Source of the DNA: Pseudomonas gingeri | GTDB lineage: Bacteria > Pseudomonadota > Gammaproteobacteria > Pseudomonadales > Pseudomonadaceae | Assembly: GCF_013385425.1 (NCBI RefSeq) | Contig: NZ_JACAQA010000004.1 | Location: 256,679-320,678, forward strand | Length of the DNA stretch: 64,000 nucleotides | Direction of reading: 5' to 3' | Shown here: piece by piece, positions 17,678 through 25,213 of the stretch | Position numbering within the stretch: the stretch's first letter is position 1 | Layout: each line of letters opens with the position of its first letter | Notes under the pieces: model-generated | What the model saw: only the letters and a program-made list of their open reading frames with translations | Told to the model about the DNA's origin: nothing | Database searches by the model: none | Made by a program: the position numbers and the translations under genes

Positions 17678-19657
17678 CTAGACCGCCCTGGGAATACTGA
17701 ACGCCGTTGGTGGGTTGTTGGCGGGTGGTCGCCCGCTGTATTCGGGGTAGTGCTTCAAGCTGAAACCTCCATTGAATATTGCACCGGTGCGTTGGCACAG
17801 ATGGATCGTGGCATCGAGGGCGCCCCGCAGGCAGGGCTCGGTCCAGCCGGCGTCGACCGAAAAGGATTCGCCGCACAGGTAGAGCCCGGAGCGGGCGGAG
17901 TAGTGGCGGTTGTAGTTCATCAGGTCGATGGCTTCGTAATAGGTGCCAGGGCGATAGAGCTTGGCGGCTCCCAGGGCATTACGATCACTCATCCAGCGAT
18001 GCACCGCGGCCCTTTGCGTATCGATATAGGGTGAGATCCGCTGATTGATATTGCTCGCGTGCAGCAGGATCCGATCCAGTTCGCCGACGCATTTTTCCAC
18101 CAGCTCCTGGTCCGAAAACAGCGCAAGTTTGGTTGCATCGTCCTCCCAGGTGTAACTCAGCAGGATGCAGTCATACGGATAGGTGTCGTTGTAGCTATAG
18201 GTGTACATGTCGTGGATCAGGCTGTCGGTGACCAGTGCCTGGGGGATGCCGTGGGGCTCGGTGAAAAAGCTTTTTTTCAGCGGCGCAAACACCTTGCAGC
18301 TGGTTTCCCAGTGGGCGGTCTTGTAGGCGCTGCGGATGTGGAACGGCAGCATCCGCTCGTCGAAACCCTTGAGCTCGACGGTGGTTTCGATCAACCAGGA
18401 CGGCAGGGTGAGAATCACCGAGTCGAATACCTCGCTGCGCAGCTCGCGGCGTTGCGGATCGTCCCATTGCCAGGCGTAGTCGACGCGAATCTGCTGGTTG
18501 GGCAGTTTGCTCAGGCCGTTGACCTGGGCCTGGGTGGCGAACCCGGCACCGCGCTGTCGGCAATGTTCGTAGAAGGACAGGCCACGCCCTTCGACCGGCA
18601 TGAACAACAGGCATTCGTCCAGGGCGGCGACACCCAGGTAGCGCGGGGCATCGAAGGCCAGGCCGTTGCAGTCGAGCAGCGTGCCGGCCTGCAGATGCGG
18701 CGACGGCAGCGGATTGCCGTGCTCATCGACGCGGCCGTGCATCAATTGCAGGCGATGGCTGAAACCAAAGATCGCGGTGCGGATCGGGTACAGGCTGCAG
18801 GCGTCATAGAACGCGCCCCAGCTGCCGTCGCCGATGCCGATGGCATAGAAGATCGCCGACTCTTCGGCGCTCATGCCGACGCCGCCGAAATTGCCCGGGT
18901 CGTCCGCATGCCAGTGACTGATGGCCGGCAGCGTGACCAGGTTGCGAAACGACAGGCTCTCATAACGCTGGACAATCGCCGCCCAGAGGTCTTCCCAGCC
19001 GTCGCTGGCGTAGTGGGCCTCGACCTGGCGGGTCATGCGCTCGGCGAACAGGCGCCATTTTTCGTGGACCTGTTTCAGCAGTTTTCCCGGTGGCGGGGTC
19101 TGCCCGTCGCGGTTGTCCCAGATCAGCATCCGCGGGGTTTCCTGCGCCTCCAGCAGGCCCTCGCGGAGGAAAATCCCGGTGCTCCTGACCTGGGCGCTGC
19201 CAGGGTTGGCAAAATCCGAAAGGCGCAGGTTGAACTGCTCGGTGTAGTGCGCGAGCACGGAGCGCCCTTGCAGCGGTGCCTCGCCCTCGCGGTTGAAGTA
19301 CGGCAAGCGCATCGCGCCCATTTCGAAGGGGGTGGAACCGGTGGTGGCGGGCTGGCTTTTGTCGATCACGGTCAGGTGCCGGCCGCCGATGCGCCGGGAC
19401 TGTTCGAGCAGGGTGATGTCCGTGAAGCCGCAGCGCAGCAGCTCGTGAGCCGCGCTGAGGCCGGTGACGCCGGCGCCGATGATGCAGATCCGGTGGGCGC
19501 GGTCCGTGGCGCGGGCGACGCCGCCGGGTTGCTCGACCAACCGGCGGTAGTCGAAGCACAGGTCCGGCGGGTTGGGGAAACGGGCGCGCCAGGCGCGCTG
19601 GGGTTCCACCGTCGGTGTAGGGAATGAGGGCTGCTGTTGGGCCAATCCAATAGGCAT
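17678..19657 (-). CDS. Flavin amine oxidase family, amino-acid 2-monooxygenase-like
   Basis: A 659-residue FAD enzyme. The dinucleotide fold is GAGVTG (61-66) with Glu85 as ribose-binding acid, then RRIGGR. The segments EMGAMRLP, LLSYTWEDD and GLYLCGESFSVDAGW match the tryptophan/phenylalanine/lysine 2-monooxygenase group (IaaM, PAO, DavB). These enzymes turn an amino acid into its one-carbon-shorter amide with loss of CO2, or act partly as oxidases. The substrate here cannot be read off. It is about 100 residues longer than IaaM, through N- and C-terminal additions. ATG 19657 has AAGGAG 8 bases upstream. It sits between a GlxA-type regulator gene and a nitrilase-family amidase gene, all on one strand. 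Confidence 0.85.
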   Translation of the reverse strand: MPIGLAQQQPSFPTPTVEPQRAWRARFPNPPDLCFDYRRLVEQPGGVARATDRAHRICIIGAGVTGLSAAHELLRCGFTDITLLEQSRRIGGRHLTVIDKSQPATTGSTPFEMGAMRLPYFNREGEAPLQGRSVLAHYTEQFNLRLSDFANPGSAQVRSTGIFLREGLLEAQETPRMLIWDNRDGQTPPPGKLLKQVHEKWRLFAERMTRQVEAHYASDGWEDLWAAIVQRYESLSFRNLVTLPAISHWHADDPGNFGGVGMSAEESAIFYAIGIGDGSWGAFYDACSLYPIRTAIFGFSHRLQLMHGRVDEHGNPLPSPHLQAGTLLDCNGLAFDAPRYLGVAALDECLLFMPVEGRGLSFYEHCRQRGAGFATQAQVNGLSKLPNQQIRVDYAWQWDDPQRRELRSEVFDSVILTLPSWLIETTVELKGFDERMLPFHIRSAYKTAHWETSCKVFAPLKKSFFTEPHGIPQALVTDSLIHDMYTYSYNDTYPYDCILLSYTWEDDATKLALFSDQELVEKCVGELDRILLHASNINQRISPYIDTQRAAVHRWMSDRNALGAAKLYRPGTYYEAIDLMNYNRHYSARSGLYLCGESFSVDAGWTEPCLRGALDATIHLCQRTGAIFNGGFSLKHYPEYSGRPPANNPPTAFSIPRAV

Positions 19658-19677
19658 GTACGACGCTCCTTGTCAGT

Positions 19678-19697
19678 GGCAATCGGTAGTGATTGCC
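19678..19697. promoter_or_regulatory. Inverted repeat upstream of the monooxygenase-like gene
   Basis: Perfect 7-bp arms GGCAATC and GATTGCC flank a 6-base centre. The repeat lies 20 bases before the ATG, just beyond the ribosome site, so it could be an operator or a 5'-UTR hairpin. The adjacent regulator gene is an obvious candidate partner. Confidence 0.5.
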
Positions 19698-19794
19698 GGA
19701 GCGAGTCTACGAAGGCGAGGGCAGGGCGCTGTGGTAATTAATTATGCAAGGTTGCGCGCCGCTTTCGTTTAGTGTCGAAAACGGCGCACGGGCT

Positions 19795-20790
19795 TCACGC
19801 CGCTTGCTGGAACTGCTGGCGATACTGGTTGGGAGACAGTTCGGTGTGCTGGCGGAACAGTCGGGCAAAGAAGCTGGCATCGTCATAGCCGACTTCATAG
19901 CTGATGGTCTTGATGCTTTTACGGGTGCCCGAGAGCAGGCCCTTGGCGGTCTCGATGCGCAAGCGTTGCAGGTAGTGCAACGGCTTGTCGCCGGTGGCGG
20001 TCTGGAAGCGGCGCATGAAGTTGCGAATGCTCATGCCGTGTTCCCGGGCGACATCCTCGAAGCGGAACTTGTCGGCGAAATGCTCTTCGAGCCATTGCTG
20101 GATCTGCAGGATGATCACGTCCTGGTGCAGCTTCTGGCCGCCGAAGCCGATACGCCCCGGGGCGTAGCTGCGCTGGACTTCATAGAGGATATCGCGGGCC
20201 ACGGCCTGGGCGACGTTGGCTCCGCAGAAGCGTTCGATCAGGTAGATATAGAGGTCGCAGGCCGAGGTGGTGCCGCCGGCGCAGTAGAGGTTGTCGGCGT
20301 CGGTCAGGTGCTTGTCCTGGTTCAGCTGGACATTGGGGTAGCGTTCGCTGAAGGCGTTGAAGAAGCGCCAGTAGGTGGTCGCTTCCTTGCCATCGAGCAG
20401 GCCGGCTTCGGCCAGCCAGAACACCCCGGTGGCCTCGCCGCAGAGCACGGCGCCGCGGGCATGCTGCTCGCGCAGCCAGGGCATGACCTGGGGGTAGCGC
20501 CGGCAGAGGGTTTCGAAGTCGTCCCAGAACGCTGGCAGGATGATCACATCGGCATTTTCCAGGCCGCCGTCCACCGGCAGGATCACATCGCTGAAGCTGC
20601 ACACCGGCTTGCCGTCGGGGCTGACCAGGCGGGTCTCGAAGGCCTTGGTGAGTCCATGGCCGAGCTGTTTGCCGTAGCGCAGGCTGGCCAGGTGGAAGAA
20701 ATCCTTGGCTTGCATAAGGGTGGAAGCGAATACCCGGTCGATAGCCAGGATGCTGACGCGCCGCAAGGGCGTGGAGAGTGGATTAGCCAT
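19795..20790 (-). CDS. GlxA-type transcriptional regulator (DJ-1/PfpI + AraC HTH)
   Basis: A 331-residue regulator with an N-terminal DJ-1/PfpI-like domain (VSILAIDRVFAST; elbow AVLCGEATGVFWLAEAGLLDG) and a C-terminal AraC/XylS DNA-binding region (FRFEDVAREHGMSIRNFMRRFQTATG; ISYEVGYDDASFFARLFRQHT). It is only distantly similar to the other GlxA-type regulator of the window. It precedes the monooxygenase-like gene by 137 bases on the same strand, so it probably controls that catabolic set. The upstream side is divergent from the acyl-CoA dehydrogenase gene, with 163 bases between the two starts. Confidence 0.9.
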   Translation of the reverse strand: MANPLSTPLRRVSILAIDRVFASTLMQAKDFFHLASLRYGKQLGHGLTKAFETRLVSPDGKPVCSFSDVILPVDGGLENADVIILPAFWDDFETLCRRYPQVMPWLREQHARGAVLCGEATGVFWLAEAGLLDGKEATTYWRFFNAFSERYPNVQLNQDKHLTDADNLYCAGGTTSACDLYIYLIERFCGANVAQAVARDILYEVQRSYAPGRIGFGGQKLHQDVIILQIQQWLEEHFADKFRFEDVAREHGMSIRNFMRRFQTATGDKPLHYLQRLRIETAKGLLSGTRKSIKTISYEVGYDDASFFARLFRQHTELSPNQYRQQFQQAA

Positions 20791-20953
20791 AATTCCATTG
20801 TTCTTATTAGCGGAAAGTTCTTATAGGGGAAAGTGGTCAACAGACGGCTGGATCGTCTTATTTTTTGTCGCATGTGTCCAGTGTTACCCGGCAAAACACT
20901 GGCATAGGCTCTATGGGCCAATCCTGGCCTCAGTGTCCTTGCAGGTGCCCCCG

Positions 20954-22090
20954 ATGATTCCCAGAACCCTGTTCAGTTCCGAGCACGAGCTCTTTCGCAG
21001 CAGTGTGCGCAAGTTTCTCGAGCAGGAGGCGGCGCCCTTCCATGGGCAGTGGGAGAAACGCGGCTATATCGACCGCGAGTTGTGGAACAAGGCGGGGGCG
21101 CAGGGGATGCTCTGTTCCCATCTGCCGGAGGCCTACGGCGGCATGGCGGCGGATTTTCTCTACAGCGCGGTGGTGATCGAGGAAATCAGCCGGCAGGGCC
21201 TGAGCGGCATCGGTTTCTCATTGCATTCGGATATTGTCGCGCCTTATATCCTGCATTACGGCAGCGAGGCGCTGAAGCTCAAGTACCTGCCCAAGCTGGT
21301 GTCCGGCGAAATGGTCACGGCCATTGCGATGACCGAGCCGGGGGCCGGCTCCGACCTGCAAGGGGTGAAGACCACGGCAGTGCTGGACGGTGACGAGTAT
21401 GTGCTCAATGGCTCGAAGACCTTTATTACCAACGGCTTTCTCGCCGACCTGGTGATCGTCGTCGCCAAGACCGATCCCCAGGCCGGGGCCAAGGGGATCA
21501 GCCTGTTCCTGGTCGAGGCCGATACGCCGGGGTTCGCCAAGGGCAAGCGCCTGGAAAAGGTCGGCATGAAGGCCCAGGACACTTCCGAGCTGTTTTTCCA
21601 GGATGTGCGGGTGCCCCGGGAAAATCTGCTGGGGCAGGCCGGAGCGGGTTTTGCCTATTTGATGCAGGAGCTGCCCCAGGAGCGCCTGACGGTGGCGATC
21701 GGCGGTTTGGCCTCGGCCGAGGCGGCGTTGCAATGGACGCTGGAGTACACCCGCGAGCGCAAGGCCTTCGGCAAATCCATTGCCGACTTCCAGAACACGC
21801 GCTTCAAGCTGGCGGAAATGGCCACCGAGATCCAGATCGGCCGAGTGTTTGTCGACCGCTGCCTGGAGTTGCATCTGCAAGGCCAGCTCGATGTGCCGAC
21901 GGCGGCGATGGCCAAGTACTGGGGCACCGACCTGCAATGCAAGGTGCTCGACGAGTGCGTGCAGTTGCATGGCGGCTACGGGTTCATGTGGGAATACCCG
22001 GTGGCCCGGGCCTGGGCGGATGCGCGGGTGCAGCGCATCTATGCCGGGACCAACGAGATCATGAAGGAGATCATTGCCCGGTCGCTTTGA
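20954..22090 (+). CDS. Acyl-CoA dehydrogenase, long-chain (LCAD)-like
   Basis: A 378-residue FAD-dependent acyl-CoA dehydrogenase of fatty-acid beta-oxidation. The FAD/substrate motifs AMTEPGAGSDLQG, QLHGGYGFMWEYPVAR and RIYAGTNEIMKEII are present. The Glu found in YEGT of medium-chain enzymes is Ala here. Instead ELPQERL, the segment holding the catalytic base of long-chain dehydrogenases, is conserved (Glu243). The protein should therefore be active with LCAD-like geometry. ATG 20954 (MIPRTLFSSEH) is preceded by AGGT. In-frame codons run upstream but encode a sequence unlike the family. Confidence 0.93.
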   Translation: MIPRTLFSSEHELFRSSVRKFLEQEAAPFHGQWEKRGYIDRELWNKAGAQGMLCSHLPEAYGGMAADFLYSAVVIEEISRQGLSGIGFSLHSDIVAPYILHYGSEALKLKYLPKLVSGEMVTAIAMTEPGAGSDLQGVKTTAVLDGDEYVLNGSKTFITNGFLADLVIVVAKTDPQAGAKGISLFLVEADTPGFAKGKRLEKVGMKAQDTSELFFQDVRVPRENLLGQAGAGFAYLMQELPQERLTVAIGGLASAEAALQWTLEYTRERKAFGKSIADFQNTRFKLAEMATEIQIGRVFVDRCLELHLQGQLDVPTAAMAKYWGTDLQCKVLDECVQLHGGYGFMWEYPVARAWADARVQRIYAGTNEIMKEIIARSL

Positions 22091-22110
22091 CAGGCACGCC
22101 TCAATCTCAC

Positions 22111-22210
22111 TGTAGGAGCGAGCTTGCTCGCGATGGCCGTCAACGATGACGCGGGAAACCTGATACCCCGCGGTGTTCCGACTACCATCGCGAGCAAGCT
22201 CGCTCCTACA
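22111..22210. repeat. REPIN: two inverted REP units
   Basis: Two near-identical REP units stand in opposite orientation: TGTAGGAGCGAGCTTGCTCG at 22111 and its complement ending CGCTCCTACA at 22210. The spacer includes CCTGATACCCCGCGGTGT. The 100-bp element lies between the convergent ends of the acyl-CoA dehydrogenase and aldo/keto reductase genes. Its spacer is homologous to the REPIN at 51723-51836. Such elements are mobilised by RAYT proteins, none of which is in the window. Confidence 0.92.
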
Positions 22211-22219
22211 CCGGTAGGC

Positions 22220-23260
22220 TTACGGCGCCGGGTTCGGATGATCCTTGTGGATCGCCTCGATCCCCGCCAGCACTTCCTCCGACAGCTTCAGGTCGGCGCT
22301 GGCAATGTTGCTGTCCAACTGCTCCAGCGTCGTCGCGCCAATGATGTTGCTGGTGACGAACGGTTGCTGGGTGACAAATGCCAGGGCCATCTGCGCCGGG
22401 TCCAGGCCGTGCTCACGGGCCAGGGCGACATAACGGCTGCACGCGGCTTCCGATTGTGGGTTGAAATACCGGCTGAAGCGGCTGTACAGGCTCAGGCGTG
22501 CCTTGTCCGGCCGGGCGCCGCCTTCATACTTGCCCGAGAGGAAACCGAAGGCCATCGGCGAGTACGCCAGCAGGCCGCACTGTTCGCGCAGGGCGACTTC
22601 CGCCAGGCCTACTTCGAAGCTGCGGTTGAGCAGGTTGTAGGGGTTCTGGATCGACACCGCCCGCGGCCAGCCGCGGCGCTCGGCCTCGAGGAGGAATTTC
22701 ATGGTGCCCCACGGGGTTTCGTTGGACAGGCCGATATGGCGGATCTTGCCGGCCTTGACCTGTTCGTCCAGCGCTTCGAGGATCTCCTCGATCGGCGTGA
22801 AGTCTTCGTCGGCCTTGTGCTTGTAGCCCAGTTGGCCGAAGAAATTGGTGCTGCGTTCCGGCCAGTGCAACTGGTAGAGGTCGATCCAGTCGGTCTGCAG
22901 GCGCTTGAGGCTGGCGTCCAGGGCTTCGACGATATGCTGGCGGTTGTGCTTGAGCTGGCCGTCGCGGATATAGCCGATGCCATTGCCGGGTCCGGCGATC
23001 TTGCTCGCCAGGATCCAGTCGGCACGGTCGCCGCGCTGCTTGAACCAGTTGCCGATCATGCGCTCGGTGCTGGCGTAGGTTTCGGCCTTGGGCGGCACCG
23101 GGTACATCTCGGCGGTGTCGATGAAATTGATCCCGGCACCTTTCGCCCGTTCGATCTGGGCAAAGGCTTGATCCTGGGTGTTCTGCTCGCCCCAGGTCAT
23201 GGTCCCCAGGCAAATTGCGCTCACGTTCAGATCGGTCCGGCCTAGCTGACGGTATTCCAT
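22220..23260 (-). CDS. tas: Aldo/keto reductase, Tas-like
   Basis: A 346-residue NADP(H)-dependent aldo/keto reductase, the same length as E. coli Tas. Seen are the N-terminal MEYRQLGRTDLNVSAICLGT, the catalytic Asp/Tyr segment INFIDTAEMY, the Lys segment WILASK, the His of IDLYQLHWPE, and a cofactor-binding end (IIGATTLEQLDSNI). E. coli Tas can support prephenate-dependent tyrosine synthesis when overproduced; its normal substrate is unclear. ATG 23260 has AGGAG 6 bases upstream and is preferred over two earlier in-frame ATGs. It is divergent from rplM with 245 bases between, which hold the rplM promoter. Confidence 0.92.
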   Translation of the reverse strand: MEYRQLGRTDLNVSAICLGTMTWGEQNTQDQAFAQIERAKGAGINFIDTAEMYPVPPKAETYASTERMIGNWFKQRGDRADWILASKIAGPGNGIGYIRDGQLKHNRQHIVEALDASLKRLQTDWIDLYQLHWPERSTNFFGQLGYKHKADEDFTPIEEILEALDEQVKAGKIRHIGLSNETPWGTMKFLLEAERRGWPRAVSIQNPYNLLNRSFEVGLAEVALREQCGLLAYSPMAFGFLSGKYEGGARPDKARLSLYSRFSRYFNPQSEAACSRYVALAREHGLDPAQMALAFVTQQPFVTSNIIGATTLEQLDSNIASADLKLSEEVLAGIEAIHKDHPNPAP

Positions 23261-23430
23261 TGGCTGCTCCTGTGGGGAAACGATCATAAAAGCAGGTTGA
23301 AATTTTTTTCGCAATCTGCATAATTACGCACCTCTTTATGCAGTGGAAGTGATGCGCCGCCGCCAAAGAATCTTGCCGTTGAACGGACGCGCCGACCCGA
23401 GCCCCCGAAAGCGTCTGTATCCGGCTGCCT

Positions 23431-23458
23431 TTGACCTTGTCAAAGTACGCACTATTCA
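23431..23458 (+). promoter_or_regulatory. Probable sigma-70 promoter of rplM-rpsI
   Basis: TTGACC (23431-23436) and TATTCA (23453-23458) are spaced by 16 bases, about 48 bases before the rplM start. The rest of the 245-base gap back to the aldo/keto reductase start shows no gene. Confidence 0.55.
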
Positions 23459-23505
23459 GTAAGATCCGCCGTCTTATTTACAGGCGGCCCCTGAGGCTAT
23501 AAAGA

Positions 23506-23934
23506 ATGAAAACTTTTACTGCTAAACCGGAAACAGTTAAGCGCGACTGGTTTATCGTCGACGCTGCTGGTCAGACCCTGGGTCGTCTGGCCACCGAAAT
23601 CGCGAGCCGCCTGCGTGGCAAGCACAAAGCCGAATACACTCCGCACGTCGACACCGGTGACTACATCGTTGTGATCAATGCCGAGCAGATTCGTGTAACC
23701 GGTGCTAAAACCACCGACAAAATGTACTACTCCCACTCCGGTTTCCCGGGCGGCATCAAGTCGATCAACTTCGAAAAGCTGATCGCTAAAGCCCCTGAGC
23801 GCGTGATCGAGACCGCGGTCAAAGGCATGCTGCCTAAGAACCCGCTGGGTCGCGACATGTACCGTAAGCTGAAAGTCTATGCGGGCGCTGTTCACCCTCA
23901 TACTGCTCAGCAGCCCCAAGAACTGAAGATTTAA
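23506..23934 (+). CDS. rplM: 50S ribosomal protein L13
   Basis: A 142-residue L13, full length. The core [20 protein letters not shown], the H-x-D-x-GDY segment ([16 protein letters not shown]) and the C-terminal [13 protein letters not shown] are all typical. L13 binds 23S rRNA domain II early in large-subunit assembly and in E. coli represses its own operon. It is followed after 14 bases by rpsI, the usual two-gene operon. Confidence 0.99.
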   Translation: MKTFTAKPETVKRDWFIVDAAGQTLGRLATEIASRLRGKHKAEYTPHVDTGDYIVVINAEQIRVTGAKTTDKMYYSHSGFPGGIKSINFEKLIAKAPERVIETAVKGMLPKNPLGRDMYRKLKVYAGAVHPHTAQQPQELKI

Positions 23935-23948
23935 CGGAATAGTTCATT

Positions 23949-24341
23949 ATGTCGGCGACTCAAAATTACGGCACTGGCCGTCGCAAGACCGCAACCGCAC
24001 GCGTTTTCCTGCGTCCGGGTACTGGTAACATCTCCATCAACAACCGCACCCTGGACACGTTCTTCGGTCGCGAAACTGCCCGCATGGTAGTTCGCCAGCC
24101 GTTGGAACTGACTGAGACTACCGAGAAATTCGATATCTACGTCACTGTCATCGGTGGTGGTGTAAGTGGTCAAGCTGGCGCAATCCGCCACGGTATCACT
24201 CGTGCTCTGATGGATTACGACGAGACTCTGCGCGGTGCTCTGCGCAAAGCCGGCTTCGTAACCCGCGATGCTCGTGAAGTTGAACGTAAGAAAGTCGGTC
24301 TGCGTAAAGCGCGTAAGCGTCCGCAGTACTCGAAGCGTTAA
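23949..24341 (+). CDS. rpsI: 30S ribosomal protein S9
   Basis: A 130-residue S9, full length. It begins [19 protein letters not shown] and ends with the basic [11 protein letters not shown] tail, which reaches the decoding centre and contacts P-site tRNA. It is the second gene of the rplM-rpsI operon. A strong terminator follows 41 bases later. Confidence 0.99.
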   Translation: MSATQNYGTGRRKTATARVFLRPGTGNISINNRTLDTFFGRETARMVVRQPLELTETTEKFDIYVTVIGGGVSGQAGAIRHGITRALMDYDETLRGALRKAGFVTRDAREVERKKVGLRKARKRPQYSKR

Positions 24342-24382
24342 TTCGGTCCCGTACCGGCTCTACGTTTCAGCATACGTTCTAC

Positions 24383-24419
24383 AAAAAGCCCGGTTTCCTC
24401 GCGAAACCGGGTTTTTTTA
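24383..24419 (+). terminator. Rho-independent terminator of rplM-rpsI
   Basis: A stem CCCGGTTTC/GAAACCGGG with a 5-base loop is flanked by an A run and eight T. Confidence 0.95.
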
Positions 24420-24507
24420 TGGGCGAAATATTTTCCTGTGACAACTTGCCACATCCGTAGAGCCCCTATACTACAAGGCTTGGGGCAGGGTGGGGCTGGT
24501 AATTACC

Positions 24508-24536
24508 TTGTCATACGTGTGGCTTTTCATTACCAT
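24508..24536 (+). promoter_or_regulatory. Probable sigma-70 promoter of petABC
   Basis: TTGTCA (24508-24513) and TACCAT (24531-24536) are spaced by 17 bases, about 80 bases before the petA start and downstream of the rpsI terminator. Confidence 0.5.
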
Positions 24537-24616
24537 TCGGCAAAATTTATAAGTACAAAAATTCACTTAGTAGACGCCTGATTTAACAGGCCACAAAGCT
24601 GATGGGAGAGGACTGA

Positions 24617-25213
24617 ATGAGTAGCAATGACGGCGTGAATGCAGGCCGGCGTCGCTTCCTCGTAGCAGCCACATCCGTGGTAGGAGCTGCAGGAGCGGTG
24701 GGGGCTGCGGTCCCGTTCGTGGGGTCATGGTTTCCCAGTGCCAAGGCGAAAGCCGCGGGGGCACCCGTGAAGGTGAATATCAGCAAGATTGAACCCGGAC
24801 AGCAGATGATTGCCGAGTGGCGAGGTCAACCGGTCTTTATCGTCCATCGGACCCCCGAGATTCTGGGTAATCTGGCCAAGATCGAGGATCGCTTGTCCGA
24901 CCCCGAGTCCAAGGCTTCTGTACAACCCACCTATGTCGACCCCAAGAATCGCGCGATCAAGCCAGAGCTGCTGCTGTTGATCGGTATCTGCACGCATCTG
25001 GGGTGCTCACCCACCTTCCGTCCGGAAGTGGCGCCCGCCGATCTGGGCGCCGACTGGGTCGGTGGCTATTTCTGCCCTTGCCACGGTTCTCACTACGATC
25101 TGGCTGGCCGAGTCTACAAGTCGCAACCCGCGCCTTTGAACCTGCCAGTTCCGCCGCATTCCTATGAGTCCGACACGATTGTTGTGATTGGCGTCGATAT
25201 GGAGAAAGCGTGA
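24617..25213 (+). CDS. petA: Ubiquinol-cytochrome c reductase Rieske iron-sulfur subunit
   Basis: A 198-residue Rieske protein of the cytochrome bc1 complex. The 2Fe-2S ligands are in CTHLGC and CPCHGSH. The N-terminus NAGRRRFLVAAT followed by a hydrophobic helix is a Tat-type signal anchor, as known for Rieske proteins. It takes electrons from ubiquinol at the periplasmic side of the inner membrane and passes them to cytochrome c1. GGGAGAGG precedes the ATG. It is the first gene of petABC and its stop overlaps the petB start by one base. Confidence 0.98.
   Translation: MSSNDGVNAGRRRFLVAATSVVGAAGAVGAAVPFVGSWFPSAKAKAAGAPVKVNISKIEPGQQMIAEWRGQPVFIVHRTPEILGNLAKIEDRLSDPESKASVQPTYVDPKNRAIKPELLLLIGICTHLGCSPTFRPEVAPADLGADWVGGYFCPCHGSHYDLAGRVYKSQPAPLNLPVPPHSYESDTIVVIGVDMEKA

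Noticed and set aside
18059..19627. A 522-codon open frame opposite the flavoenzyme gene
   Set aside because: Shadow of a gene with clear FAD and substrate motifs; no ribosome site and no domain.
22111..22210. Reading the inverted repeats as ends of an insertion sequence
   Set aside because: There is no room for a transposase (100 bp in all) and the arms are the known REP sequence of fluorescent pseudomonads.
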